Assembly: GCF_000801105.2 (NCBI RefSeq)
Contig: NC_079516.1
Location: forward strand, 29,053,643-29,117,642
Reading direction: 5' to 3'
Origin: Raphanus sativus
Lineage: Eukaryota; Streptophyta; Magnoliopsida; Brassicales; Brassicaceae
DNA length: 64,000 bases
The notes below the pieces were generated by a model, which was not told where the DNA came from, did no database searches, and saw only the letters and a list, made by a program, of their open reading frames with translations. A program made the position numbers and the translations under genes. The stretch's first letter is position 1; the number at the start of each line of letters is the position of its first letter. Of the stretch, positions 54,879 through 64,000 are shown in pieces.

Positions 54879-56641
54879 TGTTGGGGTCAAAAAACGGTTA
54901 TCTCGAAATCAACGGCTAAGTCTATTTGTCATACGAAAGTATACGGAAGAAACAAGAAGTAATCTAAGTTTGGACAGGCCGAACGACAAGGAATCCGCCT
55001 TGAAACTTCAAAGAGCCCGTTCTCTCAAACCGTGAGGACCCAGAAAACGAGCAAGATATCAAATCGAAGCCCTCGTCGAGACACACGTGCTGGTCCTGGC
55101 CGCCGGCGGCTAGCCCCCGTGCTGGTCTTGGCCGCCGGGCGGCTAGCCCCCGTGCTGGTCCTGGCCGCCGGGAAACTTCAAAGAGCCCGTTCTCTCAAAC
55201 CGTGAGGACCCAGAAAACGATCAACATATCAAATCGAAGCCCTCGTCGAGACGCACGTGCTGGTCCGTAGCCGCCGGGCGGCTAGCCCCCGTGCTGGCCG
55301 TGGCCGCCGGGCGGCTAGCGCCCGTGCTGGCCGTGGCTGCCGGGCGGCTAGCCCCGTGCTGGCCATGGCGCCGGCGGCTAGCGCCCGAGCTGGCCGTGGC
55401 CGCCGGCGGCTAGCCCCGTGCTGGCCGTGGCCGGCGGCGGCTAGCACCCGTGCTGGCCGTGGCCGCCGGGCGGCTAGCCCCGTGCTGGCCGTGGCCGGCG
55501 GCGGCTAGCGCCCGTGCTGGCCATGGCCGCCGGGCGGCTAGCCCCGTGCTGGCTCGGGTCGTCGGATGACAAGCTTCCGTGCATAAGTTCTAGGCCCCGG
55601 CCGTCAGAAGTCTGTACTTTGCGTCTTTCCCAAGTTCTCGCGGAACGAATCGTTGAGATTCCGCGTACAAAACTCCCGCTCTTACTCCAAACTAAGATCG
55701 TCGGAAACACTTCGGAAACTCGTAAGATATCAACGGGAAGGAAGATCTTAAATTCTTCGTGCGAAACAGTGATGGTTATCTTAAGACACCACTCATCTCA
55801 ACTCTACGAAGGATTGAAGATCTTCCGAAGAAATCGTAAAAAACAACGGAAGTCCTAGAAACGGCCCGAAAGGGACCAAACGCGATCGGACAGTCCGCTT
55901 ACGATTGTCTGAGATAGATACGACGATTTACGTTTATCTTCACATAACAAGATAAATGCTAAATTTCCAGAAGGATAAATGTCAAGTTTCCCGAAGATAA
56001 ATGTTAAGTTTCCCGATAAACATGAAGGCCGACAAAAATGGAAAAAGCCCGCTTCGCGGCCCAAAAGGCGAATAGACCGTCATAAGAAGGAGTATATAAA
56101 GGAGCTTTGGGAGAGGAGGAAAGGCAGAGCGAAAATCATTAAGAGAGAGAGAAATCTGAGATTGGAGACCTAGAGAGCTCCTGTTAGGTTAAGAACTTAG
56201 AATTCGGGCGGTGGACTAGCAAGGTAGGACCTAGAACGTCCGGCCGCCTCTCGTTCTATTTTCATCTTGTCCGCAGGCTCCTGTCTCTCTCGGAAGGATC
56301 TAACAATCTTTTTACTTAGAGTTCCGCACATAGAAACCCTAGGCATTATTCTCGACATGCCCGTTTCTATGACTAACGCTCGTACTAGACGAACTCCGCC
56401 AGGCAGTTCGATCTCTTGTTCAAACCCTTCCAACTGAACTACCGACTTGATCCTCGAAAGGGGTACGTAGGCAGCCTTCCTTAAGGTCCAGTCCCAAATC
56501 TCAATAAAACCTTTCCGCATTTATTTGATCACTTGTCGTTGGTTGTCGCAGAGAATCCGGACCTTCAGGGAAAGTTAGGTTTACTTAGCTTTCCTCCGTT
56601 TTACTTAATCAAAATCGACAGTGCGAATTTCGGTTCCCACA
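54879..56641 (+). repeat. LTR4: solo LTR of the E1/E2 family (1763 bp)
   Basis: TGTTGGGGTCAAAAAACGG to ggttcccaca, flanked by the target duplication GACAC (54874-54878 and 56642-56646). It interrupts the RNase H codons for WTLYVDG of element C. No internal sequence remains, so it formed by recombination between two LTRs. The 170-bp U3 unit is present twice (55003 and 55173), a minisatellite lies at 55255-55560, TATATAAA at 56093-56100. Its U5 matches LTR1, not LTR2/3. Confidence 0.96.
55255..55560. repeat. GC-rich 32-bp minisatellite in LTR4 U3
   Basis: About ten monomers of the same alternating type, with more variants (gccggcggcggctag) than in LTR2/3. A short partial array also lies at 55085-55165. 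Confidence 0.9.
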
Positions 56642-56646
56642 GACAC

Positions 56647-57110
56647 TGTACGTTGATGGGTATAGTAACGTAAGGGGCGCAGGCGTGGGACTAGTCCTAA
56701 CTTCCCCTACGGGGGAATCAGCCTCAAGGGCCGTACGATGCAACTTCAAAGCAACGAACAACGAAGCTGAGTATGAAGCTCTAATAGCAGGTATGACACT
56801 TGCCAAACAGATGGGAGTAGAAGATATCCAGGTCTTCAGCAGCTCACAACTGATCATAAGCCAAGTCCAAGGAGACTACCAGGCGAAAGATCCGAGTATG
56901 ATCAGGTACCTATCCGTGGCTAAGCGACTACTCGACAGGTTCCGACACTATAAGCTCACCCAGATACCTAGGGAGCACAACTCTCAGGCCGACGCTCTAG
57001 CTAATCTAGGGTCCGCCCTAGAAACTACAAGTCATATGAGCATCCCACTACTGGTACTCCAATGGCCCGCAACCGAAAAAGAGACGGAGCCTGAAGAAGT
57101 ATCTGTAGTA
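56647..57110 (+). pseudogene. Element C RNase H (after the solo LTR)
   Basis: Continues LYVDGYSNVRGAGVGLVLTS (first Asp), NNEAEYEALIAGM (Glu), VFSSSQLIISQVQGDYQAKD and AQADALANLG-type QADALANLGSAL. The second catalytic Asp of the S/CDSQL motif is replaced by Ser (SSSQL), a substitution also found in some plant Gypsy elements. The frame is open from 56685 through the integrase N-terminal domain. Confidence 0.88.
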
Positions 57111-58309
57111 GACGAAGGAGAAACCTGGATGACTCCCATCATTACCAATCTGAGGTACGACACCTTACCTGAAGATCGAGATGAAAGTCAGAAGATAAGG
57201 CGCCAAGCTGCCAGGTACTGCTTTTCCGAGGGAAAACTATACCGAAGATCCTTTTCAGGACCCTATCTACGATGTCTTACCCCTAGAGAAGCCGCCAGGA
57301 TACTAGAAGAGCTTCACGAGGGAGAGTGTGGTTCCCATTCTAGTGGTCAGAGCTTAGTACTTAGAGGCAGAAGGGCTGGATACTACTGGCCAACCATGGC
57401 GAGGGACTCCCTCAAACAAGCCAAATTCTGTAGCCAATGCCAGAAGCACGCGCCAGTCTCCAACCTTCCACCAAGAACCTCAAGTATCTAAGTTCTCCTT
57501 GGCCTTTCCGAAAGTGGGGCATGGACATCGTGGGGAAATTCCCTATGGCACCGGGGCAAAAGATCTTCCTCCTGGTCGTGACCGATTACTTCACGAAGTG
57601 GGTAGAAGCTGAAGCACCAGCCAAGATAACGGATCTCCAGATCAGGAAATTCCTATGGACCAACGTGATCACACGCTTCGGAACTCCCCATGAGATTGTC
57701 ACAGACAACGGACCCCAGTTCACAAGCTACAACTTCCGAAAGTTCTGCAAGGACTGGAACATCAAGTTTTCCTATTCAGCACCAAGACATCCCCAATCTA
57801 ACGGTCAAGCCGAATCCACTAATAAGACAGTGGTGAATATGCTCAAGAAGCGCCTAGAAGACGCCCATGGGCGATGGGCAGAAGAGTTACATGGAGTACT
57901 ATGGGCCTATCGGACAACCCCGAAGACGGCTACCCAGGAGACTCCCTTCTCACTTGTCTATGGTGCTAAAGCGGTGATACCCACGGAGGTGTACGTAAGG
58001 ACCACGGTCTCTGAATTCCTCTCCCAGGAGGAGAACAACGAGCTAATGTCCCTGAGTCTGGACCTACTCGATGAAAAGAGCTACAACAAGAAGGTCAGAT
58101 CCAGAACCTTCCAGAAAAGGGATTGGGTCCTAAGGCGAGTCTGTGACCACACAAAGGACAAATCAGCCGGAAAATTCGCTCCTGGATGGGAGGGACCCTA
58201 TAAGGTAATAGAGGTGCAAGGGGCAGGAGCCTATAAGTTGGAAGACAGCGACGGTAAGGTCCAACCCAACTGCTGGAATGCCTGGCACCTCAAATTCTAT
58301 CACTTCTAA
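57111..58309 (+). pseudogene. Element C integrase
   Basis: HHCC domain: LHEGECGSHSSG and KFCSQCQKHA. A frameshift near 57470 moves coding to the frame 57437-58309, which is open to the end. The core has WGMDIVGKF, IVTDNGPQF and GQAESTNKT (complete DDE set). The C-terminal part reads FQKRDWVLRRV, WEGPYKVIEV and ends HLKFYHF. Apart from the frameshift it is the best-preserved integrase in the window. Confidence 0.93.
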
Positions 58310-60821
58310 AGTTAGGTCCCCGGATCAAGCTTTATATACTACTACTATTATTACGATATATTTAAGTACACTAATTTCCTACTCCTATGTATGCGATAAA
58401 CGTCTCTGGACTAAGCCTATAAAATACATGATTAGTTACGGCTAAAGGGGCTATAGGAACTCCAATGTACTTAAAGGGGCATACTAGTTAGGTCAGGTCC
58501 TAATGGACCTTAGATCTCAGCAAACCCTATATATACTATGAGATTACTCACATGGGTGTACGACATATAAGGAACGGGTCTGATCAACCCTATTACATTG
58601 TCTGCACCTCGGGCCCTGCGTAAAGGCTATAAGTCCAAAAGTTACGTGGGGACCACCGTACTAGTGCTACCCAAACCCTGTGTTAAAGACACTACGAGCT
58701 AAATACACGCAGAGGGCATGACGTACACTGCAAAGTACTGTAATCAGATGCTGACGGCTGTTATGCAGGGAGAAAATGTGCGAAAATACCAGTTTGCACC
58801 AAAAATTAATACTTATCCAGACGTGGAAAGTAGTGTGTCTGGTGTGAAGTCGCTCCGCGGGGCAGGCCCACGCCAGACCTTGGTAAGTCTGAGTGTGACC
58901 ATTTCTGCAGAAAGGTAGAGTGCAGCATTGAGATTCACGAGAGTGGCCTATACCTCCGGGTGGCAGAGTGCGGTTTCTCAATAACAGATCGGTAGTGGTT
59001 CCCCCATGGGGAGCAGAATACGATCACAAACCTACCATAACGCATACGGCCTCAGTGTCTATGACGAACCTCCGGGTTCAGTATGGCCTCAGGGTCTATA
59101 TAACAACCTCTGGGTTCAGTACGGCCTCAGGGTCTATATAACAACCTCCAGGTTCAGTACGGCCTCGGGGTCTATAAAAGAGCCTCAGGGTTCAGTATAG
59201 CCTCCAGGTCTGTAAGGAATCTCTGTATTCAAGATTACCTAAAGGTTGATCAAGGACCTTCGGGCCAATTGATCTTCGGATCTGATAAGAACCTCAAGGT
59301 TCAAGGATTTTTGAATCCAAATACCAACCTTCGGGTTTGCCAAGAACCTCAGGGTTCAAAAGCATCAACCTCCAGGTTCGAGGTATCCATCGGGTTTAGT
59401 CACGGTCCCCGGATCTAAGGATTAAACCCCAACACTCAGAAACCTCAGGGTGCAATGAGCAAACCTTCGGGTTCAATAAACGGCTTTCGGGCCTAGGTAA
59501 GGGACCTCAGGGTTCAAGGTCTTAAGAACTTCCAGGTTCTAGGGCTCAAGAACCCCAGGGTTCAAACCAAGCTAGAACTCTAGGGTTCTAAAGCAAGGAT
59601 CTTTCATTCCAAAACTAAAACTCAGGTTTTTAATAATGGATTACAAGGTCTAACACTTTTCTAATCATTTCAGGGTTCAGTCAATTTACAACCAGGATCC
59701 AGATCCTAGGCATTGATATCCTTCCAAGAGGTCAACCCTTACAAGGATCGGACCCTCACAAAGGGTCGATTCCTACGAGGATCCGGCCCTTATGGGGCTT
59801 CAGCCCTTTCAAGGGTCCATCCCTTCCTACAAATCTGCAAGTGTACCTAGACGTCCTTGTATATTGAAGATACAAAGTTTGCTCGAACAAGGATTGTACC
59901 CTGAGCTGACGGTGCCGCAACAGGATTCTAATCCTAGACCCCACAATTCCGCCTAGGAGATTGTGCTCCTACCAAAGAGACTTGTGATCAATGCCCCTAT
60001 GAACCGTTCTAATCGGAAGATAATGCTGGAGAGTTATGAAGGCATGAATCCAAGAAGTGAATACAACAGAAAAAGGCGAAAACGATAATTATTACTATTA
60101 TGCTATCAGAAGTCTTTATTCGACTACAAATCATCAAAAGCCCAGAGAAAGAAATTATAATATAGAATAAAGCATAAATAGAAAAACACTTCAGGGCTTC
60201 GGATGATGCAGTGCCGGAAAAAAGCATCAAGTCCGCCTCTCCCATTCACCGAACCTTGGACAGGCCCTCCAACAGGTCCCCAGCGGTTGATATTCCTCTC
60301 CGACCACTCCTTCACGATCTCCCAACGAGCCTGCTCACGAGCCCGCTGCACGGTCAAAGCTTGATGAGTTATCACCTCTCGAAGCTGGTTACGAAGGAAG
60401 AGGATCTGCTAATGCGGAGAAACACGCCGACGTGGACCGAACAATCTGTTACTTCCCGCATTCCTTAGGGTCGAAGAAGTCGCAACTGAGGAGACAAAGG
60501 AAGACGATGCATAAGACCGTCTCCTCTGAGGATTGGCCCTACAATATTCATTATACACCGACGATATTGGAGCTCCGAGAATCCCACCTAAAAGTCAGCA
60601 GAGCAAAGGGTCAGAATCGCTTTCGTGACTGTCTAAGAAAAAGAAGAGCTGTCTTACCAAATGCGACTATGGCATAAAGACATCCGGCTCATCAAAAATA
60701 AAATCCAACGGTATCGCTTAGGAATGCCCCTTGCCAGCTTCACAATAACCTCGCCAGCAGGGAATACCGGTTGGAAGATCTCTACAAAAACATTACGTAA
60801 GGTGGGACAACAATGCAAAAG
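58310..60821 (+). other. Element C 3' non-coding region
   Basis: No coding sequence that I can support. The part 59040-59660 is built of degenerate cctcagggttc-type words, which include the 38-bp tandem array. 60000-60800 is moderately AT-rich without recognisable features. Confidence 0.6.
59069..59220. repeat. Tandem repeat, 4 x 38 bp
   Basis: cctccgggttcagtatggcc followed by tcagggtctatataacaa, four copies with increasing divergence to the right. Further degenerate copies extend to about 59600. Confidence 0.85.
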
Positions 60822-61508
60822 TCATCTAAAAAGAAAAAAAAGAGGCATACCGACGGATCGCCAAAAGAGAGGATAACACGGAGCACCATTAACCTTCATG
60901 AACACATATCTCCTGTTCCAGAAGTCGTTTGAAGGGAAACTCCCTCGGACTCCCCTAGGAGGTTCGTCTACCAAATGTTCACCATCACGAGACCAGATCT
61001 GATAAAAACCCTTCTTGTTCGATAAGGGAAGGAAGGAGTAGGAGTACAAAATTTCTGGTAGTCCGAAGGGAATACTGTGAAATTCACCTTACACTTGAAT
61101 TACCATCAGGGTACGCCACGTTGCTGGCGTGAACTGCGAAAGAGAGACCCCAAAGTAAGATGCTACTTCCGCGACCAGGGAAGGGATGTCCCCCCTGAAG
61201 CCTGCTTCTAGGTACGCCTCGAAGATGGCTATCTCGTCGGTACCTCCATCGCGAGCAGGTTCAAATTTACCCGCACATCGTAGTTCCACCGAGTCAGGAA
61301 GAGAATACTTCCTGCGGATCCCGATCAGATCTTCCGGCCTGATGTCCGATATCGGACCATCCTCGTCCTCGTCACCAAAAGAACAAAAGCGACGCTGCCG
61401 CAAGGGAGCCATAGGAGCGTCTTCGCTACCCACTCTTGAAGTCGCCCCTGGAGTCAGAATAGGCGAGGCAAAGGGATCAGCGAATAGGTATCGAGGCCTA
61501 GCGTGTGA
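60822..61508 (-). pseudogene. Element C antisense gene, putative gypsy-type transposon domain
   Basis: The minus strand is open in one frame from the LTR H junction (61508) to 60822 except for a single TAA (61089-61091). The segment RRKYSLPDSVELRCAGKFEP, then EIAIFEAYLEAGFRGDIPSL, VAEVASYFGVSLSQFTPATW and, after the stop, GFYQIWSRDGEHLV and DFWNRRYVFM resembles the plant family called putative gypsy type transposon (PF04195): LP..VELR, EA.LEAG.R.P, Y.G....Q..P..W, RYFFV. I assign it from memory of that pattern. Its N-terminus is disrupted by LTR H. It is unrelated to the coiled-coil antisense genes of B and E2. Confidence 0.65.
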
Positions 61509-62874
61509 TGTTAGGATTTTTGAGGCCCCTAAGTCAAATGATAGTATAATGGAAGATGTTGTCGAACCAGATCTGAGGGATTTAAAGTAAGAGGGAATGC
61601 ACGAATTTGCCTAATCTAAGTGCAACCAGTGATTTGATGAATTCTAAACTAATGATTAAAGCTAATGCAAAACAGTAAAATAATACTCTTAAGCTATTGG
61701 AAAGGAGAACTCATGGGTATAGGGATTTAGACCTTGGATGATCAGGTTTCGATCTAAGGAATGCAAATGATAAATCAAACTATCAACCTTAAGCCTAGAC
61801 ACAATTCTAAGCAAGCTCTATGTCTAGATGAATGCTCATTTGCTAACATATCTCAAACATCAAATGTCTTTGGTTGAATAACATGCAAGCAATCATTACT
61901 AACAAGTCTATTAGCTATCTTAGCATCTTTAACAACAAATGCCTTTGGCAAAGTACACTAAAAGCCTAGGAGAGTTAACTAAGGCATTTCATCAAACACC
62001 TGTCGGGTGAGAAATGCATAGAGATCACCCTTTGAGTGGCTTACTCAAATGATGCATTAAGATCACTCTACTAGCAAGGAACAAGTATGATCTATACCTA
62101 AAACATCCTAGAACTAGCCTAATCACCCTTAATCACCATAACCCATGAATCCAAAAGGTGATTACTCACTAATCTCCATGATTCCTCTTAAAACCATGAT
62201 GGATTTCATATTAATCATGTAGAGAAATAAATGAGAGATCACAAGAACAATAACAAATCAAGCCAAAAAGATATGTTTTTTCTTGAGAGAGTTTGTGTTC
62301 TTCAAAAATAAAAGATATTCTTCTCCTTCGATTACAAAAGTATCAATATGATCTTAAGAAAACCTAATGGTTCCCTTTTAAAATGTCTAAAATACCCTTT
62401 TAAAATGTCTAAATTCGAGCAAGTAAATGACTTGACCCGGGTAGGAATCGATGTCGACAACCCGAGTCAGCCAACCAGAGTCGTCTCGCCATCCAGCTTC
62501 TTCGCCGTGCGCGCGGGTAAGGGAACCCGAGTCTCCTCGCCGTCCAGCTTCTGCTCCATGCGCCCGGGTAAGGTATCCCAAGCACTCCAGCCCGAGTCGA
62601 CCAATGGTGAGGCCTGCGCCCGGGCAAGCTATCCCGGGTCATTCTACCCGGGTCCGACTCATCCAACTTTATGTGTGGCTTGACTAAACTCCATTCTTCA
62701 CCCCAATTTGGATCACAAAGTTCCCAAACATCTCCAGTCAATCCATAAGACACTCCAGCACCTGATAAAGACATATGAATGCACTATGGATCCTAAAGAT
62801 GCCTAATACCTAATCTACATGATCATTATGAACAAGAAATGATGGTTAAAACCATGAAAATATGCAAGATATCA
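61509..62874 (-). repeat. H: solo LTR (1366 bp), Athila-like, minus strand
   Basis: Begins TGTTAGGATTTTTGAGG and ends gcaagatatca, flanked by gtgtga at 61503-61508 and 62875-62880. The TSD looks like 6 bp, or 5 bp plus a chance match. On the minus strand the U5-like half (61580-62330) has the AT-rich, catgagttctcc / gatcactggttg look of Athila LTRs. The other half contains GC-rich ccgggta/acccgag units of about 52 bp (62470-62580). No internal region, so it is solo. Confidence 0.7.
62372..62660. repeat. Tandem repeats in LTR H
   Basis: cccttttaaaatgtctaaa occurs twice (about 62376 and 62395). Then ctcgccgtccagcttct-type units of about 52 bp, each with a (c)gcgggtaagg end, occur two to three times (62480-62580), followed by single cccgggt words. 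Confidence 0.7.
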
Positions 62875-62880
62875 GTGTGA

Positions 62881-63385
62881 CCACAAAAATGGGAAGCTGG
62901 AATCGCTCCGAAGTGGGTCTGATTATTCGACATCTTTCTCAAGCAAGGGTGGTGGTTTTGACTCGGGTATATGTCATTGAAGGGCGCCAGAGAATCCGTA
63001 TATATATCTGGAAGGATTTTCCATTTAGCCATCAAAGGGGAAAGGAAAATCAGCAAAAAATGTTCATCAAGAGAAAAAGGAAGGAAGGAAAAAACCGGAA
63101 AATCTCCTATATTCTTTTCCGGAAAATTTCCAAAAATCGCGCCAAGAAGGTCTCACCGTTAAAGGCTTTCGGCATAGCGACTAGGGTTTCTCCTTGTTTC
63201 CTTTTTACGATAGGACGCTCGTTCTGCAGTGTGGATCGTACTCCTCATCAAGGGTCCCGGCCGGATTCACTGCAAGGAGACAAGGTGCCCAAGGAATACT
63301 CCGCCCTAAGAGAAAACTACCAAGGTTCAAGAAGCACAAGTTATCCCTTTATTTCCACGAGCAAATCAAGGAATAAGGGGCAAAC
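62881..63385 (+). other. Element C internal 3' end and purine tract
   Basis: Continues C after LTR H; ends in gaataaggggcaaac, the purine tract before the 3' LTR. No coding sequence is supported. Confidence 0.55.
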
Positions 63386-63412
63386 TGTTGGGGAAAAATA
63401 TCCAGAAATAAG
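63386..63412 (+). repeat. Element C 3' LTR, first 27 bp
   Basis: TGTTGGGGAAAAATATCCAG then aaataag, matching the first 27 bases of the 5' LTR at 50773. The LTR is interrupted here; the 5-bp ATAAG (63408-63412) should be found again on the far side of insertion F, outside the window. Confidence 0.8.
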
Positions 63413-64000
63413 TGTGGGAACCGAAATTCGCACCGTCAATATTTCGTATATTTTAGGAAAGTAGGAAAACCCTAATTTCCCAGAGGTCCCGGATTTCTGA
63501 GAAACCACACGTCAAGCAATCAGAACACGATAATAACGAGAAATAAAAATAAAAATCGTAAAAAGGGAGCAAGAAGGATTTTATTCCGAATCTGCATATG
63601 AGCATAACAACAACGAGGTAACGTGCTTAGGCTACGAGAGCTGTCGGCGAGATCCCTAGTTCTAATACCCAAAGGTGGCTAAACCTAATTGAGTCACAGC
63701 TCGAAAACAAAAACGGAAAGTTACCTAAAATGCTCTAAGTGCTAAGTTTGCTCTGAAAAAGTGATGCCCTCTATGCCTCTCGCCTTTAGCTCCTTATATA
63801 CTTCCTCCAAGGTCGGTTTACGCTTCCCCCTTTTTTCCTTAAGCCATCATAGTCGAAAAATGGGAATATTCCATTTTTCCGATCTTCATGATTATCTGCA
63901 GAAAGTTTCCATTTATCCGCGGAAACTGTTGCTTATCCTCCAAGCATAAACCGTCATAAGGTGTATTGGTTTTTAAGAAATTGTAAGTGGGCCTCGAATC
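63413..64000 (-). repeat. F: minus-strand Gypsy LTR, runs off the window
   Basis: Starts tgtgggaaccgaaattcgca, the reverse complement of the LTR end seen in E1, E2 and LTR4 (tgcgaatttcggttcccaca). It is therefore an LTR read from its 3' end. TATATAA on the minus strand at 63794-63800 marks the promoter; the stretch between is R-U5. Only the terminal 20 or so bases match the E1/E2 family closely, so it is a related but distinct family. Confidence 0.8.

Larger units (their letters stand above)
50773..63412 (+). mobile_element. C: Gypsy element inserted in D, itself interrupted three times
   Basis: 5' LTR 50773-51211, PBS, gag, protease, reverse transcriptase, RNase H, integrase, a long 3' region, an antisense gene, a purine tract (aataaggggcaaac) and the first 27 bp of the 3' LTR (63386-63412). 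Interruptions: solo LTR4 in RNase H (54879-56641), minus-strand solo LTR H (61509-62874) and the minus-strand LTR F starting at 63413. Reverse transcriptase, integrase, PBS and architecture place it near the Tat/E2 group, but its LTR is short and unrelated in sequence. Confidence 0.88.

Noticed and set aside
26760..58309. Integrated pararetrovirus as the source of the reverse transcriptases
   Set aside because: All RT regions are followed by RNase H and a DDE integrase and lie between LTRs with target duplications, so they are LTR retrotransposons. No movement or coat protein was seen.
60009..60876. Overlapping frames of 70-85 codons in element C 3' region
   Set aside because: No recognisable domain; only the stretch from 60822 upward on the minus strand fits the antisense gene.

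Overview
The window looks like transposon-dense, probably pericentromeric DNA of a flowering plant, most likely a Brassicaceae. It holds Tat-lineage Ty3/Gypsy elements with antisense accessory genes, Athila-like LTR remnants, a Ty1/Copia element, L1-type LINE fragments, tRNA-derived SINEs and Helitron-type 3' ends (hairpin plus CTAG) of the kind common in that family. I see no ordinary single-copy host gene. Almost every long reading frame belongs to a retroelement and is broken by stops, frameshifts, deletions or insertions.

Layout. (1) 1-5449: the 3' half of a Tat-type Gypsy element (E1), running in from the left and ending in its 3' LTR (3269-5449). It sits inside the integrase of a minus-strand Copia element (G, 5450 to about 7880). 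(2) About 7895-11350: an Athila-like LTR fragment, then minus-strand LINE fragments (reverse transcriptase, endonuclease, zinc-finger domain). (3) 11.4-26.1 kb: AT-rich, old repeat DNA with several Helitron 3' ends in both orientations, two SINEs (one with a clear 13-bp target duplication), a plastid-type tRNA-Asp pseudogene, a LINE tail, tandem duplications and a simple-sequence orphan reading frame. (4) 26100-33000: a nearly complete Tat-type element B (TSD TTAAC, LTRs 548 and 546 bp) that has lost gag and protease but keeps RT, RNase H, integrase and an antisense gene. (5) 33.0-35.3 kb: old repeats, a second copy of the orphan frame and an RNase H-like fragment. (6) 35291 to the end: a nest of Gypsy elements.

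The nest can be read from target-site duplications. Element D (5' LTR 35291-35795) carries in its gag a 12.9-kb element E2 (36556-49504, TSD ATAAA, nearly identical LTRs, no gag). E2 has a 3.2-kb chromovirus-type solo LTR in its pol (39974-43185, TSD CCTCC). D resumes at 49510 and is cut again at 50773 by element C. C is broken in RNase H by a solo LTR of the E1/E2 family (54879-56641, TSD GACAC), in its antisense-gene region by another minus-strand solo LTR (61509-62874, TSD GTGTGA), and 27 bp into its own 3' LTR by a minus-strand LTR (F) that leaves the window.

The most interesting biology is in the antisense genes downstream of integrase. In E2 and in B they are coiled-coil genes, and both show a consensus GT-AG mini-intron (60 and 58 nt) at the same place, phase 0, directly after a Ser-Lys exon end. 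Element C carries an unrelated antisense gene resembling the putative gypsy-type transposon family. Also notable are a GC-rich 32-bp minisatellite organised as alternating 64-bp dimers in the U3 of one LTR family, and a dispersed pair of Gly/Glu-rich orphan frames sharing promoter and 3' flanks.
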